From assembly GCA_026400565.1 (NCBI GenBank), contig JAPLOV010000189.1:1-64000 (forward strand): a stretch of DNA of 64,000 bases, given 5' to 3'. The translations under genes were made by a program, and so were the position numbers. This document shows positions 44,689-53,053 of this stretch, in pieces. Source of the stretch: Hyphomicrobiales bacterium. Lineage in GTDB: Bacteria > Pseudomonadota > Alphaproteobacteria > Rhizobiales > Beijerinckiaceae. The first letter of the stretch is position 1. The number at the start of each line of letters is the position of its first letter. Below the pieces are notes generated by a model that was given only the letters and a program-made list of their open reading frames with translations, had not been told where the DNA came from and searched no databases.

Positions 44689-45705
44689 TCACTGCACAGC
44701 CTGGATGCGGGCCAGAAGGTCCTTCAGCTTGGCATCGGTGACGAAGCGGTCATAGACCGGCTTCATCGCGGCGATGAACGGGGCCTTGTCGACCTTGGTG
44801 ATCATGGCGCCCTTTGCCTTCACGGCAGCTTCGGCGGTCTTCTCGCGGGCCTCCCAGAGCTCGCGCATCTTCAGGGTCGATTCCTTCGCGGCAGCGCGGA
44901 AGATGGCCTGATCAGCTGGGGTCAGCCTGTCCCATGAGCGCTTCGACATCACCAGCACTTCGGGCGTCATCGAGTGTTCGGTTTCCGAATAATGCTTTGC
45001 GACCTCGAAATGGCGGGTCGATTCATAGGACGGCCAGTTGTTCTCGGCGCCGTCGATCACACCGGTCTGGAGCGCGGAATAGACCTCGCCGAACGGCATC
45101 GGGGTGGCATTGGCACCCAGGGCATTGACCAGGGCGATGAACATGTCGGACTGCTGGACGCGGATCTTCAGGCCCTTGAGGTCCTCGACCTTGGTGACCG
45201 GGCGTTTGGAATTGTAGAACGAGCGCGCCCCTGAATCGTAGTAGGCGAGGCCAACCATGCCATGGGGCGTGAAGGCGGCGAGGATTTCGTCGCCGATCGG
45301 GCCATCCATGACCTTGCGCATGTGCTCCACCGACCGGAACACGAAGGGCAGTCCTGGCACGTTGGTTTCAGGGATCAGGTTGTTGAGCGGGGCCATGTTG
45401 ACCCGGTTCATGTCGATGACGCCGAACCGGGTCTGCTCGACCGTGTCCTTTTCCTGCCCGAGCGTGGAGGCGGCGAAGATCTGGATCTTGAAGCGACCGT
45501 TGGTGCGCTGCTCGATGAGCTGGCCCATGAACTTCACGGCCTCGACCGTGGGATAGCCGTCAGGGTGGGTGTCGGCCGAGCGCAGCGTCACGGTCTGGGC
45601 GCTGGCCGTTCCGAGTGCCAGTGCCAGCGTGCCGCCGGCGATGAGGCCCTTCAGGGTGATGCGCCGTGTGGTCATGGGGCGTTTGGTCATGGGGCGTGTG
45701 GTCAT
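44689..45705 (-). CDS. dctP: TRAP transporter solute-binding protein
   Basis: A 338-residue DctP-family periplasmic protein with an export signal (TTRRITLKGLIAGGTLALAL, cleavage after TASAQ). The conserved ligand-binding arginine lies in LKGLKIRVQQSD (~165), and GEVYSALQTGVIDGAENN (~195) is the family signature. The first 15 codons are a triplicated unit MT(T/K)RP/R with three possible ATG starts; 45705 is chosen for a GGAGG site eight bases upstream. Surrounding uxaC/uxuB genes indicate a glucuronate or galacturonate importer. Confidence 0.88.
   Translation of the reverse strand: MTTRPMTKRPMTTRRITLKGLIAGGTLALALGTASAQTVTLRSADTHPDGYPTVEAVKFMGQLIEQRTNGRFKIQIFAASTLGQEKDTVEQTRFGVIDMNRVNMAPLNNLIPETNVPGLPFVFRSVEHMRKVMDGPIGDEILAAFTPHGMVGLAYYDSGARSFYNSKRPVTKVEDLKGLKIRVQQSDMFIALVNALGANATPMPFGEVYSALQTGVIDGAENNWPSYESTRHFEVAKHYSETEHSMTPEVLVMSKRSWDRLTPADQAIFRAAAKESTLKMRELWEAREKTAEAAVKAKGAMITKVDKAPFIAAMKPVYDRFVTDAKLKDLLARIQAVQ
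45661..45705. repeat. 15-bp repeat at the start of dctP
   Basis: Three in-frame 15-mers on the minus strand, ATGACCACACGCCCC, ATGACCAAACGCCCC and ATGACCACACGGCGC, each beginning with ATG. They give the dctP gene three consecutive possible starts and add up to ten residues in front of the twin arginines of the signal peptide. The near identity suggests recent duplication. Confidence 0.85.
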
Positions 45706-45779
45706 GGGTCGTCCTCCGTTTTGAGGCGCTGTTTCGCGCCGTTCTTTGGGTTGTTGGTGGCGGTATTCCGGAACCGGCA

Positions 45780-47183
45780 TCAGAGCCTGTAGGCCTCCCT
45801 GGCGAGCCGGTAGGCGAGATCATGCGCAAGCGCATGGGCCTCATCCTCGTCGAGCCTGTGTTCAACCACAAGCCGGGCGAGGAAAGAGCAATCGCAGCGC
45901 CGTGCCATGTCGTGGCGCGCGGGAATCGACAGATAGGCGCGGGTGTCGTCGTTGAAGCCGACGGTGTTGGCAAAGCCCGCCGTCTCCGTCGTCAACTCGC
46001 GGAAGCGACGCATGCCTTCGGGTGCATCGAAGAACCACCAGGCCGGACCAAGCCGCAGCGCCGGATAGTGGCCTGCCAGCGGCGCAAGTTCGCGGCTGTA
46101 GGTGGTTTCATCGAGGGTGAACAGGATCACGGTCAGCGACGGTTCGTGCCCGACCGCGTCGAGCAGGGGGCGCAAGGCGCGGACATAGTCGGTGGCCGTG
46201 GGAATGTCCGCGCCCTTGTCGCGCCCGAACCGGCGGAAGACATCTGCATTGTGGTTGCGCAGCGAGCCGGGATGAAGCTGCATCACCAGCCCATCATCGA
46301 GGCTCATGCGGGCCATTTCCGTGAGCATCTGGCCGCGGAACAGCTCGGCGTCCCCAGCATCGGCCTTGCCCGACACGACCTTCGCGAACAGCGCCTCGAT
46401 TGCTGGACGGGCAAGGTCAGCAGTACGGGCGCTGGGGTGGCCATGGTCGGTGGCGGTGGCGCCGCGCGCCTTGAAGGCGGCCCGGCGCTGGCGATGGGCC
46501 GCCAGATAGCCGCTCCAGGTCATCGTGTCCTCGCCCGTGATCTTGCCCAGCAGCCCGAGGTTGGTTGCAAAGCCCTCGAATTCGGGGTCGACCACGGCAT
46601 CGGGACGATAGGTGGGCAGCACCCGCCCATCCCAGCCCGATGCTGCGATGGCAGCATGGTGGGCCAGATCGTCAAGGGCCGAATCCGTGGTGGCGATGGC
46701 CTCGATGCCGAAGCGCTTGTAGAGCGCCCGTGGCCGGTATTCGGGCTCGGGCAACCTGTCGGCGATGGTGTCGTAAAGGCGGTCGGCATTGGCTTCCGTC
46801 AGGCGTTCGTCGATGCCGAAGACATCCTCCAGTGCCTGCTCGAACCAGAGCCGCGTCGGCGTGCCGCGAAACAGCGGCCAATGACGGGCGAAAAGGCGCC
46901 AGATGGCGCGGTTGTCGCTCTCGACTGGCCCGCCATCACTGCGAGGCACGCCCAGCGCCTCCAGCGGCACGCCCTGGGAATACAGCATGCGGAAGACATA
47001 GTGATCGGGCTTCACGAACAATGTCGCCGGATCGGAAAATGGTTCGTTCTCGGCAAACCAGCGCGGTTCGGTATGGCCATGCGGGCTGATGATCGGCAGG
47101 GCCCTGATCCCGGCATAAAGCCGCCGCGCCACATTGCGGGCGCTCTCTTCGGCAGGAAACAGCCTGTCGGGATGAAGCGCCAT
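45780..47183 (-). CDS. uxaC: uronate (glucuronate/galacturonate) isomerase
   Basis: A 467-residue UxaC of the amidohydrolase superfamily. It has the metal-binding start ISPHGHTEPRWFAENEPF (the family H-x-H), DPATLFVKPDHYVFRML, and the C-terminal GRDKGADIPTATDYVRALRPLLD, then NTVGFNDDTRAYLSIPARHD. It converts D-glucuronate to D-fructuronate and galacturonate to tagaturonate. ATG at 47183 is chosen over an in-frame ATG 13 codons upstream, because the protein family begins with LHPDRLFP. First gene of the operon uxaC-dctPQM-uxuB, divergent from the regulator. Confidence 0.9.
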   Translation of the reverse strand: MALHPDRLFPAEESARNVARRLYAGIRALPIISPHGHTEPRWFAENEPFSDPATLFVKPDHYVFRMLYSQGVPLEALGVPRSDGGPVESDNRAIWRLFARHWPLFRGTPTRLWFEQALEDVFGIDERLTEANADRLYDTIADRLPEPEYRPRALYKRFGIEAIATTDSALDDLAHHAAIAASGWDGRVLPTYRPDAVVDPEFEGFATNLGLLGKITGEDTMTWSGYLAAHRQRRAAFKARGATATDHGHPSARTADLARPAIEALFAKVVSGKADAGDAELFRGQMLTEMARMSLDDGLVMQLHPGSLRNHNADVFRRFGRDKGADIPTATDYVRALRPLLDAVGHEPSLTVILFTLDETTYSRELAPLAGHYPALRLGPAWWFFDAPEGMRRFRELTTETAGFANTVGFNDDTRAYLSIPARHDMARRCDCSFLARLVVEHRLDEDEAHALAHDLAYRLAREAYRL

Positions 47184-47287
47184 GCCGTCACGATCCTCGC
47201 CTGGGTGCGGGCCTTGCGCCAAACGCCTGCCCGAGACCGACCACTTGCCATTCCGCGCCCCTGTCAGGACGTCGCGATTTCTCCTTG

Positions 47288-47315
47288 TCGATATACTAAT
47301 ATATTAGTATGTCAA
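47288..47315 (-). promoter_or_regulatory. uxaC operon promoter with operator in the spacer
   Basis: On the minus strand TTGACA (47315-47310) is a perfect -35, followed after 16 bases by TATCGA (47293-47288) as a -10. The spacer is almost filled by the 18-bp palindrome, so a bound regulator would block the polymerase directly. Transcription would start near 47281, leaving a leader of about 98 nt before uxaC. Confidence 0.6.
47293..47310. promoter_or_regulatory. 18-bp perfect palindrome, likely operator of the GntR/FadR regulator
   Basis: ATACTAATATATTAGTAT is identical to its reverse complement and very AT-rich within a GC-rich region. It lies between uxaC and the divergent FadR-type regulator. 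It contains TATACT (47292-47297), a perfect -10 for the regulator gene on the plus strand. FadR/UxuR-type regulators bind palindromes of this size, so autoregulation plus repression of uxaC is the simplest reading. Confidence 0.75.
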
Positions 47316-47377
47316 TCGACGCGGGAATGGTCGACAATAAGGGTCTGTGGGGGCTCTGCCCGACGGACAGGGACGGG

Positions 47378-48097
47378 ATGGACAACCAGACGGACATGCT
47401 GCCAGCCAGCCATGAGGTGCCGCCTGACAAGGTGCGGCTGCCGCGCGTGACGGCAGCCGGGCATATCCTCGCTGTGCTTCGGCAAGATATTCTGTCTGTG
47501 CGGCTAAAGCCGGGCGAGGCCCTGGCAGAAAAGGTGCTGACAGCGCGTTTCGGGGTCAGCCGCACCCCGGTGCGCGAGGCGCTGATGCGGCTGGCCGAGG
47601 AAGGGCTGGTGGAGATCTATCCGCAATCGGGCACCTATGTCGGGCGCATTCCGGTGGCATCGCTGCCCGAAGCGGTCGTGATCCGGCAGGCGCTGGAGTG
47701 CATGGCAGTTGAGCTGTTCACCGAGCAGGCAGGCACGTCTGACCTTGCCGCACTGGAGCAACTGATCGCCCGGCAGGTAGCGCTCGCGCGGCTCGATGAC
47801 AGGGACGGCTTCCATGCGGCAGACGAGGCCTTTCATGAACGCATCGCGCAGGGGGCAGGACACCCGGGCCTGTGGCGACTGGCCCAGCAGGCCAAGAGCC
47901 AGATCGACCGCTGCCGCCGGATGACGTTGCCGGTTCCGGGGCGTATGCTGCACGTGATCGATGAACACCGCACGATTCTGCTTGGCCTGCGAAACGGCCA
48001 CAAGCAGGCGGCTTCCGATGCCATGCTGGCGCATCTTTCCGCCGTCTTGCCTGACGCGGAGACACTGAAGGCACAGTTCCCGGACTATTTCTCGTGA
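47378..48097 (+). CDS. GntR/FadR-family regulator of hexuronate genes
   Basis: A regulator of about 239 residues with an N-terminal winged helix (ILAVLRQDILSVRLKPGEAL, then FGVSRTPVREALMRLAEEGL) and a C-terminal FCD effector domain with metal-binding histidines (ADEAFHERIAQGAGH, VIDEHRTILLGL). Longer starts at 47309 and 47327 are in frame, but the first overlaps the palindrome and the putative promoter, and neither has a ribosome-binding site; ATG at 47378 follows AGGGA. It probably represses the uxaC operon and, lying in front of uxuA, is co-transcribed with it. Confidence 0.85.
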   Translation: MDNQTDMLPASHEVPPDKVRLPRVTAAGHILAVLRQDILSVRLKPGEALAEKVLTARFGVSRTPVREALMRLAEEGLVEIYPQSGTYVGRIPVASLPEAVVIRQALECMAVELFTEQAGTSDLAALEQLIARQVALARLDDRDGFHAADEAFHERIAQGAGHPGLWRLAQQAKSQIDRCRRMTLPVPGRMLHVIDEHRTILLGLRNGHKQAASDAMLAHLSAVLPDAETLKAQFPDYFS

Positions 48098-48108
48098 AAG
48101 GACATTCC

Positions 48109-49305
48109 TTGAGACAGAGCTGGCGCTGGTTTGGCCTGAAAGACCCGGTTTCCCTTGATGATGTCCGGCAGGCGGGGGCAACCGAAATTGTCAGTGCCCT
48201 GCACGATGTGCCGATCGGTGAAGCGTGGACGGTGGGGGCGGTGGCCCGGCACAAGGCCCTGATCGAAAACGCGCCAGCCGGGCGCTCGCCGCTGGCGTGG
48301 ACGGTGGTCGAGTCGATTCCGGTGCCCGATGATGTGAAGCGCCATGGCAAGGAGGCCAAGGCCTCGATTGCTGCCTGGATTGCCAGTCTCGAAGCTGTTG
48401 CCGCGAACGGCATCCGCATCATCTGCTATAACTTCATGCCGGTGGTGGACTGGGCGCGCACGGACCTCGACTGGCCATTGCCCAATGGCGCAACCGCGCT
48501 GCGCTTCGACAATGACCGCTTTGCGGCCTTCGAGATGTTCATCCTGAAGCGTGAGGGCGCAGAGCGGGACTTCGATGCCGCCACGCAGGCGCGGGCGAAG
48601 CTGGCCTTCGAGGCCATGTCACAGGCTGATATCGACGAACTGATCCGCGTGATTGCCAGCGCGCTGCCGGGGTCAACCACCGAGCCGCTGACCATTCCCG
48701 CTTTTCGGGAGCGGTTGCTGCAATATCGCGGCATCGACCATGCCCGGCTGCGCCAGCATCTGGTGGAGTTCCTGGAAGAGGTTACGCCTCATGCCGATCG
48801 GCTTGGTGTGCGGCTGACACTGCATCCGGATGATCCGCCGCGTCCGTTGTTCGGCCTGCCGCGTGTGGCGTCGACGGCAGCGGATTACCGCGCCCTGTTT
48901 GCCGCGGTGCCGTCCGCTGCCAACGGCATCTGTTTCTGCACGGGAAGCCTCGGCGTTCGTGCCGACAATGATCTGCCGGCCATGGCGCATGAGTTCGGTC
49001 CGCGCATCTATTTCGCACACCTTCGTGCAACGCGGCGCGAAGGTGACGGCGCGAGCTTCCATGAATCGGACCATCTTGATGGGGATGTCGACATGGTGCG
49101 TGTGGTGCAGGCCCTCGTGCGCGAGACCCTGCGCCGCGCCGGAGGCAACCGCATTGTCTTCCGGCCCGATCACGGCCATCGCATGCTCGACGACCTCACC
49201 AAGTCGGTGACGCCGGGATACACCGCCATCGGCAGGCTCAAGGGACTTGCCGAGTTGCGTGGCGTGATCCGGGCTGTCGAAACGCTGGAGGGGTCTCTGG
49301 TCTAA
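48109..49305 (+). CDS. uxuA: mannonate dehydratase
   Basis: A UxuA TIM-barrel protein of 398 residues from a TTG start. Motifs: RQSWRWFGLKDPVSLDDVRQ at the N-terminus, CYNFMPVVDWARTDL (~110), GVRLTLHPDDPPRPLFGLPR (~245, metal ligands) and FRPDHGHRML near the end. The native N-terminus of the family is MRQ(S/T)WRWFG, which matches TTG at 48109 with AAAGGA six bases before; a GTG at 48094 overlapping the regulator stop is the alternative. It dehydrates D-mannonate to 2-keto-3-deoxygluconate. KdgK and KdgA are not in the window. Confidence 0.92.
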   Translation: MRQSWRWFGLKDPVSLDDVRQAGATEIVSALHDVPIGEAWTVGAVARHKALIENAPAGRSPLAWTVVESIPVPDDVKRHGKEAKASIAAWIASLEAVAANGIRIICYNFMPVVDWARTDLDWPLPNGATALRFDNDRFAAFEMFILKREGAERDFDAATQARAKLAFEAMSQADIDELIRVIASALPGSTTEPLTIPAFRERLLQYRGIDHARLRQHLVEFLEEVTPHADRLGVRLTLHPDDPPRPLFGLPRVASTAADYRALFAAVPSAANGICFCTGSLGVRADNDLPAMAHEFGPRIYFAHLRATRREGDGASFHESDHLDGDVDMVRVVQALVRETLRRAGGNRIVFRPDHGHRMLDDLTKSVTPGYTAIGRLKGLAELRGVIRAVETLEGSLV

Positions 49306-49325
49306 GGCGACTGGTGCAGACGGCG

Positions 49326-50438
49326 TCAGACGGCGCTGGCTCCCTCCACGAGGCTCGCCATCTTGGCCCAGACGATGTCGGGATCGACCACGCCGAAACC
49401 GGCAAAGGTCGAGAAGCCGCAGTCCGTGCCGGCGATGACGCGGTCGGTGCCAACGATTGATGTGTAGCGCTCCAGACGCTGGCGGATCAGTTCGGGATGC
49501 TCGACGAAGTTGGTGGTCGAATCGAGACATCCGGGGATCAGCACATAGTCGTCCGGGGCCTTGATCTCGTTCCAGACCGTCCACTCGTGGGCGTGCCGCG
49601 GATTGGCCCCCTCGAACAGAAGGCCACGCGGCTTTGCTTTCAGAACCACGGGCAGAACCTTGCCCAGGGCGATGTCGCGCGTGTGCGGGCCCTCGTAGTT
49701 GCCCCAGCAGACGTGCAGTCGGACCCGGTCGCCGGGCACATTGCGCAGGCCGTGGTTGAGCGCCTCGACATGCACCTCGGCGCGCCGCAGGAACTCGTCT
49801 TCGCTGAGGTCACGGTAGAGCATGTGCCGGCCCAGAGCCAGATCAGGCGCATCGATCTGCAGGATCAGGCCCGAAGCGACGATGGCCTCATATTCGGCGC
49901 TCATGGCATCGGCGATGTCGAACAGGTAGCTGTCGAGATCGGCGTGATAGTCGGACGGCTGGAACAGGGCGATCACACCCGGGCTGGCCGAATTCATGAA
50001 GCCTTCGCCGTAGCCCGATGCCGCCATGCCGGCCTTCATGGCCGCAATGTCGGTGTGCAGCGGGGCGAGGTTCTTGACCTTGATCGGGCCGACGCAGCGG
50101 GGGCGGCGGTATTGCGGCGTGCCGCCGGCCTTGGCCAGCTTCTCAAGGAAGCCGGGATAATCCTGCAAGTCTCCGGGCGGGCGGCGCGGACTGTCACCTT
50201 CGAAGCCTGTGAGCCGATCCTTGATGTAGGTCGCATAGGAGATCTTCGAGGTCTCGCCATCGGACGGCAGGTCGATGCCGACCGACCTCTGCTTCGCCAC
50301 GATGGCGGCGGTGGCGTCGCGCATGATCGCATCATAGGCGGGTTCATCAAAGGGCATGCCCTTCTCCCGGCCGAACAGCAGGTCGGCCACGATCTGGTTC
50401 CGGGGCAGGGAGCCCACATGGGTGGTTTTGACGGGCAT
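49326..50438 (-). CDS. MetE C-terminal-domain-like (cobalamin-independent methyltransferase family) protein
   Basis: A 370-residue stand-alone relative of the catalytic half of MetE. It starts with KTTHVGSLPRNQ. Residues matching the zinc site are present: the histidine and cysteine in RLHVCWGNYEG, the glutamate in LLFEGANPRHAHEW and the cysteine in IAGTDCGFSTF. The N-terminal folate domain of MetE is absent. Such proteins are often found in catabolic loci and may move a methyl group from, or cleave, a small molecule rather than make methionine. It is co-transcribed with the cupin gene just upstream (one base between them). Confidence 0.8.
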   Translation of the reverse strand: MPVKTTHVGSLPRNQIVADLLFGREKGMPFDEPAYDAIMRDATAAIVAKQRSVGIDLPSDGETSKISYATYIKDRLTGFEGDSPRRPPGDLQDYPGFLEKLAKAGGTPQYRRPRCVGPIKVKNLAPLHTDIAAMKAGMAASGYGEGFMNSASPGVIALFQPSDYHADLDSYLFDIADAMSAEYEAIVASGLILQIDAPDLALGRHMLYRDLSEDEFLRRAEVHVEALNHGLRNVPGDRVRLHVCWGNYEGPHTRDIALGKVLPVVLKAKPRGLLFEGANPRHAHEWTVWNEIKAPDDYVLIPGCLDSTTNFVEHPELIRQRLERYTSIVGTDRVIAGTDCGFSTFAGFGVVDPDIVWAKMASLVEGASAV

Positions 50439-50439
50439 G

Positions 50440-50877
50440 TCAGGCTGCCTTTGCGTTGACGAAATGAGCCTTGCCGACGCTGTCGCCGCCGTGCACCACA
50501 GAGGCGATACAGTCATCGGACGACGTGGCCCGGAAGGCGCGCGCCAGACCCTTGGGTGTGGTGAAGGTGTCACCGGCCCCCATCACGACGCTGCCATCCG
50601 GAGCCGTGATCTGCAGCATGCCCTCCTTCACGAAGATGACCTCTTCCGCGTGACGAACATGGGCAGGCACGGCGGCATCGCTCGCCATCTTCAGGGCGCG
50701 CAGCTTGAAGCCGTGCGGCTCGGGGATATGCACGTGCTGGTTCGGATTCCTGGAGGCGCCGCGGCCGATCAGCGTGACGTTCTCCTTGTCTTCCGAGCCG
50801 GGCGAGCGCGTGTCGATGAACGCGTTCTTGCGAGGACGCAGGTCGGCATGGTGGATCAGGCGGCTTTCAAGTGGCAT
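50440..50877 (-). CDS. cupin-domain protein
   Basis: A 145-residue small beta-barrel. The cupin motif 1 is recognisable in VPAHVRHAEEVIFVKEGML (~70-88: H-x3-H-x-EE layout) and motif 2 around GDTFTTPKGLARAFRA (~102). It could be a small isomerase, lyase or dioxygenase; the substrate is unknown. It is the first gene of a two-gene unit with the MetE-like gene. Its promoter region carries a LacI-type operator, matching the one before the ABC cluster at 59459. Confidence 0.8.
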   Translation of the reverse strand: MPLESRLIHHADLRPRKNAFIDTRSPGSEDKENVTLIGRGASRNPNQHVHIPEPHGFKLRALKMASDAAVPAHVRHAEEVIFVKEGMLQITAPDGSVVMGAGDTFTTPKGLARAFRATSSDDCIASVVHGGDSVGKAHFVNAKAA

Positions 50878-50922
50878 GGCAAAACCTCCCGATTGTTCTT
50901 GCTATCATCTCTTTCCTGTAGA

Positions 50923-50938
50923 CTGCATGCGTATGCAA
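50923..50938. promoter_or_regulatory. LacI-type operator upstream of the cupin gene
   Basis: CTGCATGCGTATGCAA is a near-perfect palindrome around a central CG, the layout read by LacI/GalR regulators. It is 46 bp upstream of the cupin start. Twelve of 16 positions, including the full GCAT...ATGCAA arms, agree with the site at 59459 before the ABC importer. The LacI regulator at 51959-53053 is the likely binder of both. Confidence 0.7.
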
Positions 50939-50972
50939 ACTTGTCCACCGACGATCTTGCACGCGCGTCATG

Positions 50973-51962
50973 TCAGCCTGCCCCGAGCGCGATCTGACGC
51001 CAGATGGCTGTCTCGTCGACCAGCCAGAATTCGCGGATGACCTTGCCGGCGACGACTTCGGAATGGGTGATGCCGAGCACGAAAAGCTGCGCGCCGCTGG
51101 CGTCACCCCACGGGCCGCTGCCGGCGTGTGTGCCTGCCAGACGCCAGCGCGTGGCCACGCGCACCGGGCGGCCCGGTTCTTCCAGCGCAATCGAGTGATC
51201 GACCATGAGCGCAAGGTCGGGCATGGCCTGCCTGAAGCGCGCGATGAAGGCTGCAAGGTCAGCCCAGCCGGCACCGATTGCGCCATTGGGCAACATGAGG
51301 TTGACCGCGCGGTCATGGCTTCTGGCCAGATCTGCCTCCGACAGAGCCCCCCCAAAAGCCGTCATCATCGCGTCGCGCACCATCACCGCCGCTGGATGCG
51401 CATGGTGGATGGCGTGATCCTCGGCAATCCCGGCCTGCACCTGATCCCAAAGATCGTGCTGCCAGGGTGCTTTCCCGGCTGCCGCATCGGCCCTCGCCCA
51501 TTCGCGGCCCAGCGCCTCCGGGGTTGTGCCGATCGCGAGCGCCATCGCTCCTTGGTCCCGCACCAGCCATTCCTCGGTGATGACATCGCCGACCACCAGG
51601 CAATCGGCGATGGTGCGGATCCGCATCGTGCGGCCCGTCGCCTTGCCGAAGACGCCGTCGCCGCGATGGGTCATCGGCGAGATGATGCGGTGCGACGACA
51701 GCAGGCCGCGCTTCTGGCCGTCATTGGACCAGATCACGTCCTCGCCCAGCAATTCGCGGTCGGGGAACATGGCCAGCGTGGCCTTGGTGCCGGTGATGAC
51801 CGCCTCGACGCCCGTGACGAGGCCGGAGGGAGACAGAACCCAGCAATCGGGGCTGTAATAGCGGTGGATCAAGTCGATCTGCCGGCCTTCCCAGATCTGT
51901 TCGGTGATGCCGATGATGTAGTCATGCAGCGTGGCATACTCGGCGGAGAACCGGTTTTTCAT
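50973..51962 (-). CDS. double-domain SnoaL/NTF2-like protein 1
   Basis: A 329-residue protein built of two NTF2-like (SnoaL-type) cone-shaped domains, ~5-150 and ~190-325. Typical pieces are ITEQIWEGRQIDLIHRYYSPDCWV (domain 1) and RDAMMTAFGGALSEADLARS with IREFWLVDETAIWRQ (domain 2). Catalytic function is not predictable; the fold includes ester cyclases, isomerases and hydratases. It overlaps the LacI gene by four bases, making it the last gene of the ABC operon. A second double-domain relative lies earlier in the same operon. Confidence 0.72.
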   Translation of the reverse strand: MKNRFSAEYATLHDYIIGITEQIWEGRQIDLIHRYYSPDCWVLSPSGLVTGVEAVITGTKATLAMFPDRELLGEDVIWSNDGQKRGLLSSHRIISPMTHRGDGVFGKATGRTMRIRTIADCLVVGDVITEEWLVRDQGAMALAIGTTPEALGREWARADAAAGKAPWQHDLWDQVQAGIAEDHAIHHAHPAAVMVRDAMMTAFGGALSEADLARSHDRAVNLMLPNGAIGAGWADLAAFIARFRQAMPDLALMVDHSIALEEPGRPVRVATRWRLAGTHAGSGPWGDASGAQLFVLGITHSEVVAGKVIREFWLVDETAIWRQIALGAG

Positions 51963-53053
51963 GGGGCGGGCGCTCCGGATGTCGTGCTCTGTGGCCGCCA
52001 GACAAGCTGGCCGTTGATGCTGATGCAGCCTGACGGGATCAGGGCCGAGCCGCGCACGATCAGCTCGCCCGGCACGATCACGTCGCGTGGCACAGGGGCC
52101 TCATCCTCGATCTGCTCGATCATGACCTCGACCGCGCGGTCGACCATGGCCGAGACAGGCTGGGAGAAGCTGGTAAGCGAGAAGCTGGCCCAGCGCGCAG
52201 GGCCGACATCGTCGAAGCCCACGAGCGAGATGTCCTGCGGCACCTTGAGGCCGAATTCGAAGCGGGCCACCTCCGAAATCGCCAGCGCCATGTGGTCGTT
52301 GCCACAGAAGATGGCATCGGGCCTGTCGGGGCAGGAGAGCAGGTCGCGGGCGGCCGCTGCCGCGCCCTCGAACGTATAGTGACCGACGGCCCGCATGGGT
52401 TCGGGAAGGCCATGGGCCGCCATGGCGGCGCGGAAACCCCGCTCGCGATCGTGGCTCGTGGACGAGACCTCGACGCCGGCCACGAAGCCGAACCGCCGAT
52501 GCCCGCCGGCGATGAGGAACTCACCGATCAGCCTGCCGCCACGTTCGTTCTCGCCGGTCACCGACGAAACCTGCGAGGCGCGCGCCGTGCGGTTGAACAG
52601 CAGCACCGGGATGCCGGCGGCGCGGCAATCGGCGGCGAGGGCCGAGGACAGCGTGGTCGAGGCGAGGATCAGGCCATCGACGCGATAGGCGAGGATTTCC
52701 TCCATGACCGGATCGGCATGGGCTGCCGCATCCGCCGTGAACAGCAGGATATGGTAGCCGCGTGCCTGGAAGCGGCGCGACATCAATTCCAGCACGTCCG
52801 GATAGAAATGGTTCTGCAGATAGGCCGCGACCAGCCCGATCACGCGGGAGCGGCGGGTGATCAGCGAACGTGCGATGGCGTTGGGCCGATAGCCCAGCGT
52901 GCGCGCCGCCTCGATGATCCTGAGCTTGGTTTCCGCTGCGATGCTGGCGCCGGGGGTGAAGGCGCGGCTGACGGCAGATTGCGACACGCCGGCGATGCGC
53001 GCCACGTCGGTGGCCGTGGCGGGACGATTGGCACTGGCGCGGGCGTGGCTCAT
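51959..53053 (-). CDS. LacI-family transcription regulator
   Basis: A 364-residue regulator with an N-terminal LacI helix-turn-helix (TATDVARIAGVSQSAVSRAF, residues ~13-32) and hinge (LGYRPNAIARSL), followed by a periplasmic-binding-protein-like effector domain. It is embedded in the operon it probably regulates: overlap of four bases with the SDR before it and with the SnoaL-like gene after it. The two TTGCAT(A)CG-type palindromes at 59459 and 50923 are candidate binding sites. Confidence 0.9.
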   Translation of the reverse strand: MSHARASANRPATATDVARIAGVSQSAVSRAFTPGASIAAETKLRIIEAARTLGYRPNAIARSLITRRSRVIGLVAAYLQNHFYPDVLELMSRRFQARGYHILLFTADAAAHADPVMEEILAYRVDGLILASTTLSSALAADCRAAGIPVLLFNRTARASQVSSVTGENERGGRLIGEFLIAGGHRRFGFVAGVEVSSTSHDRERGFRAAMAAHGLPEPMRAVGHYTFEGAAAAARDLLSCPDRPDAIFCGNDHMALAISEVARFEFGLKVPQDISLVGFDDVGPARWASFSLTSFSQPVSAMVDRAVEVMIEQIEDEAPVPRDVIVPGELIVRGSALIPSGCISINGQLVWRPQSTTSGAPAP

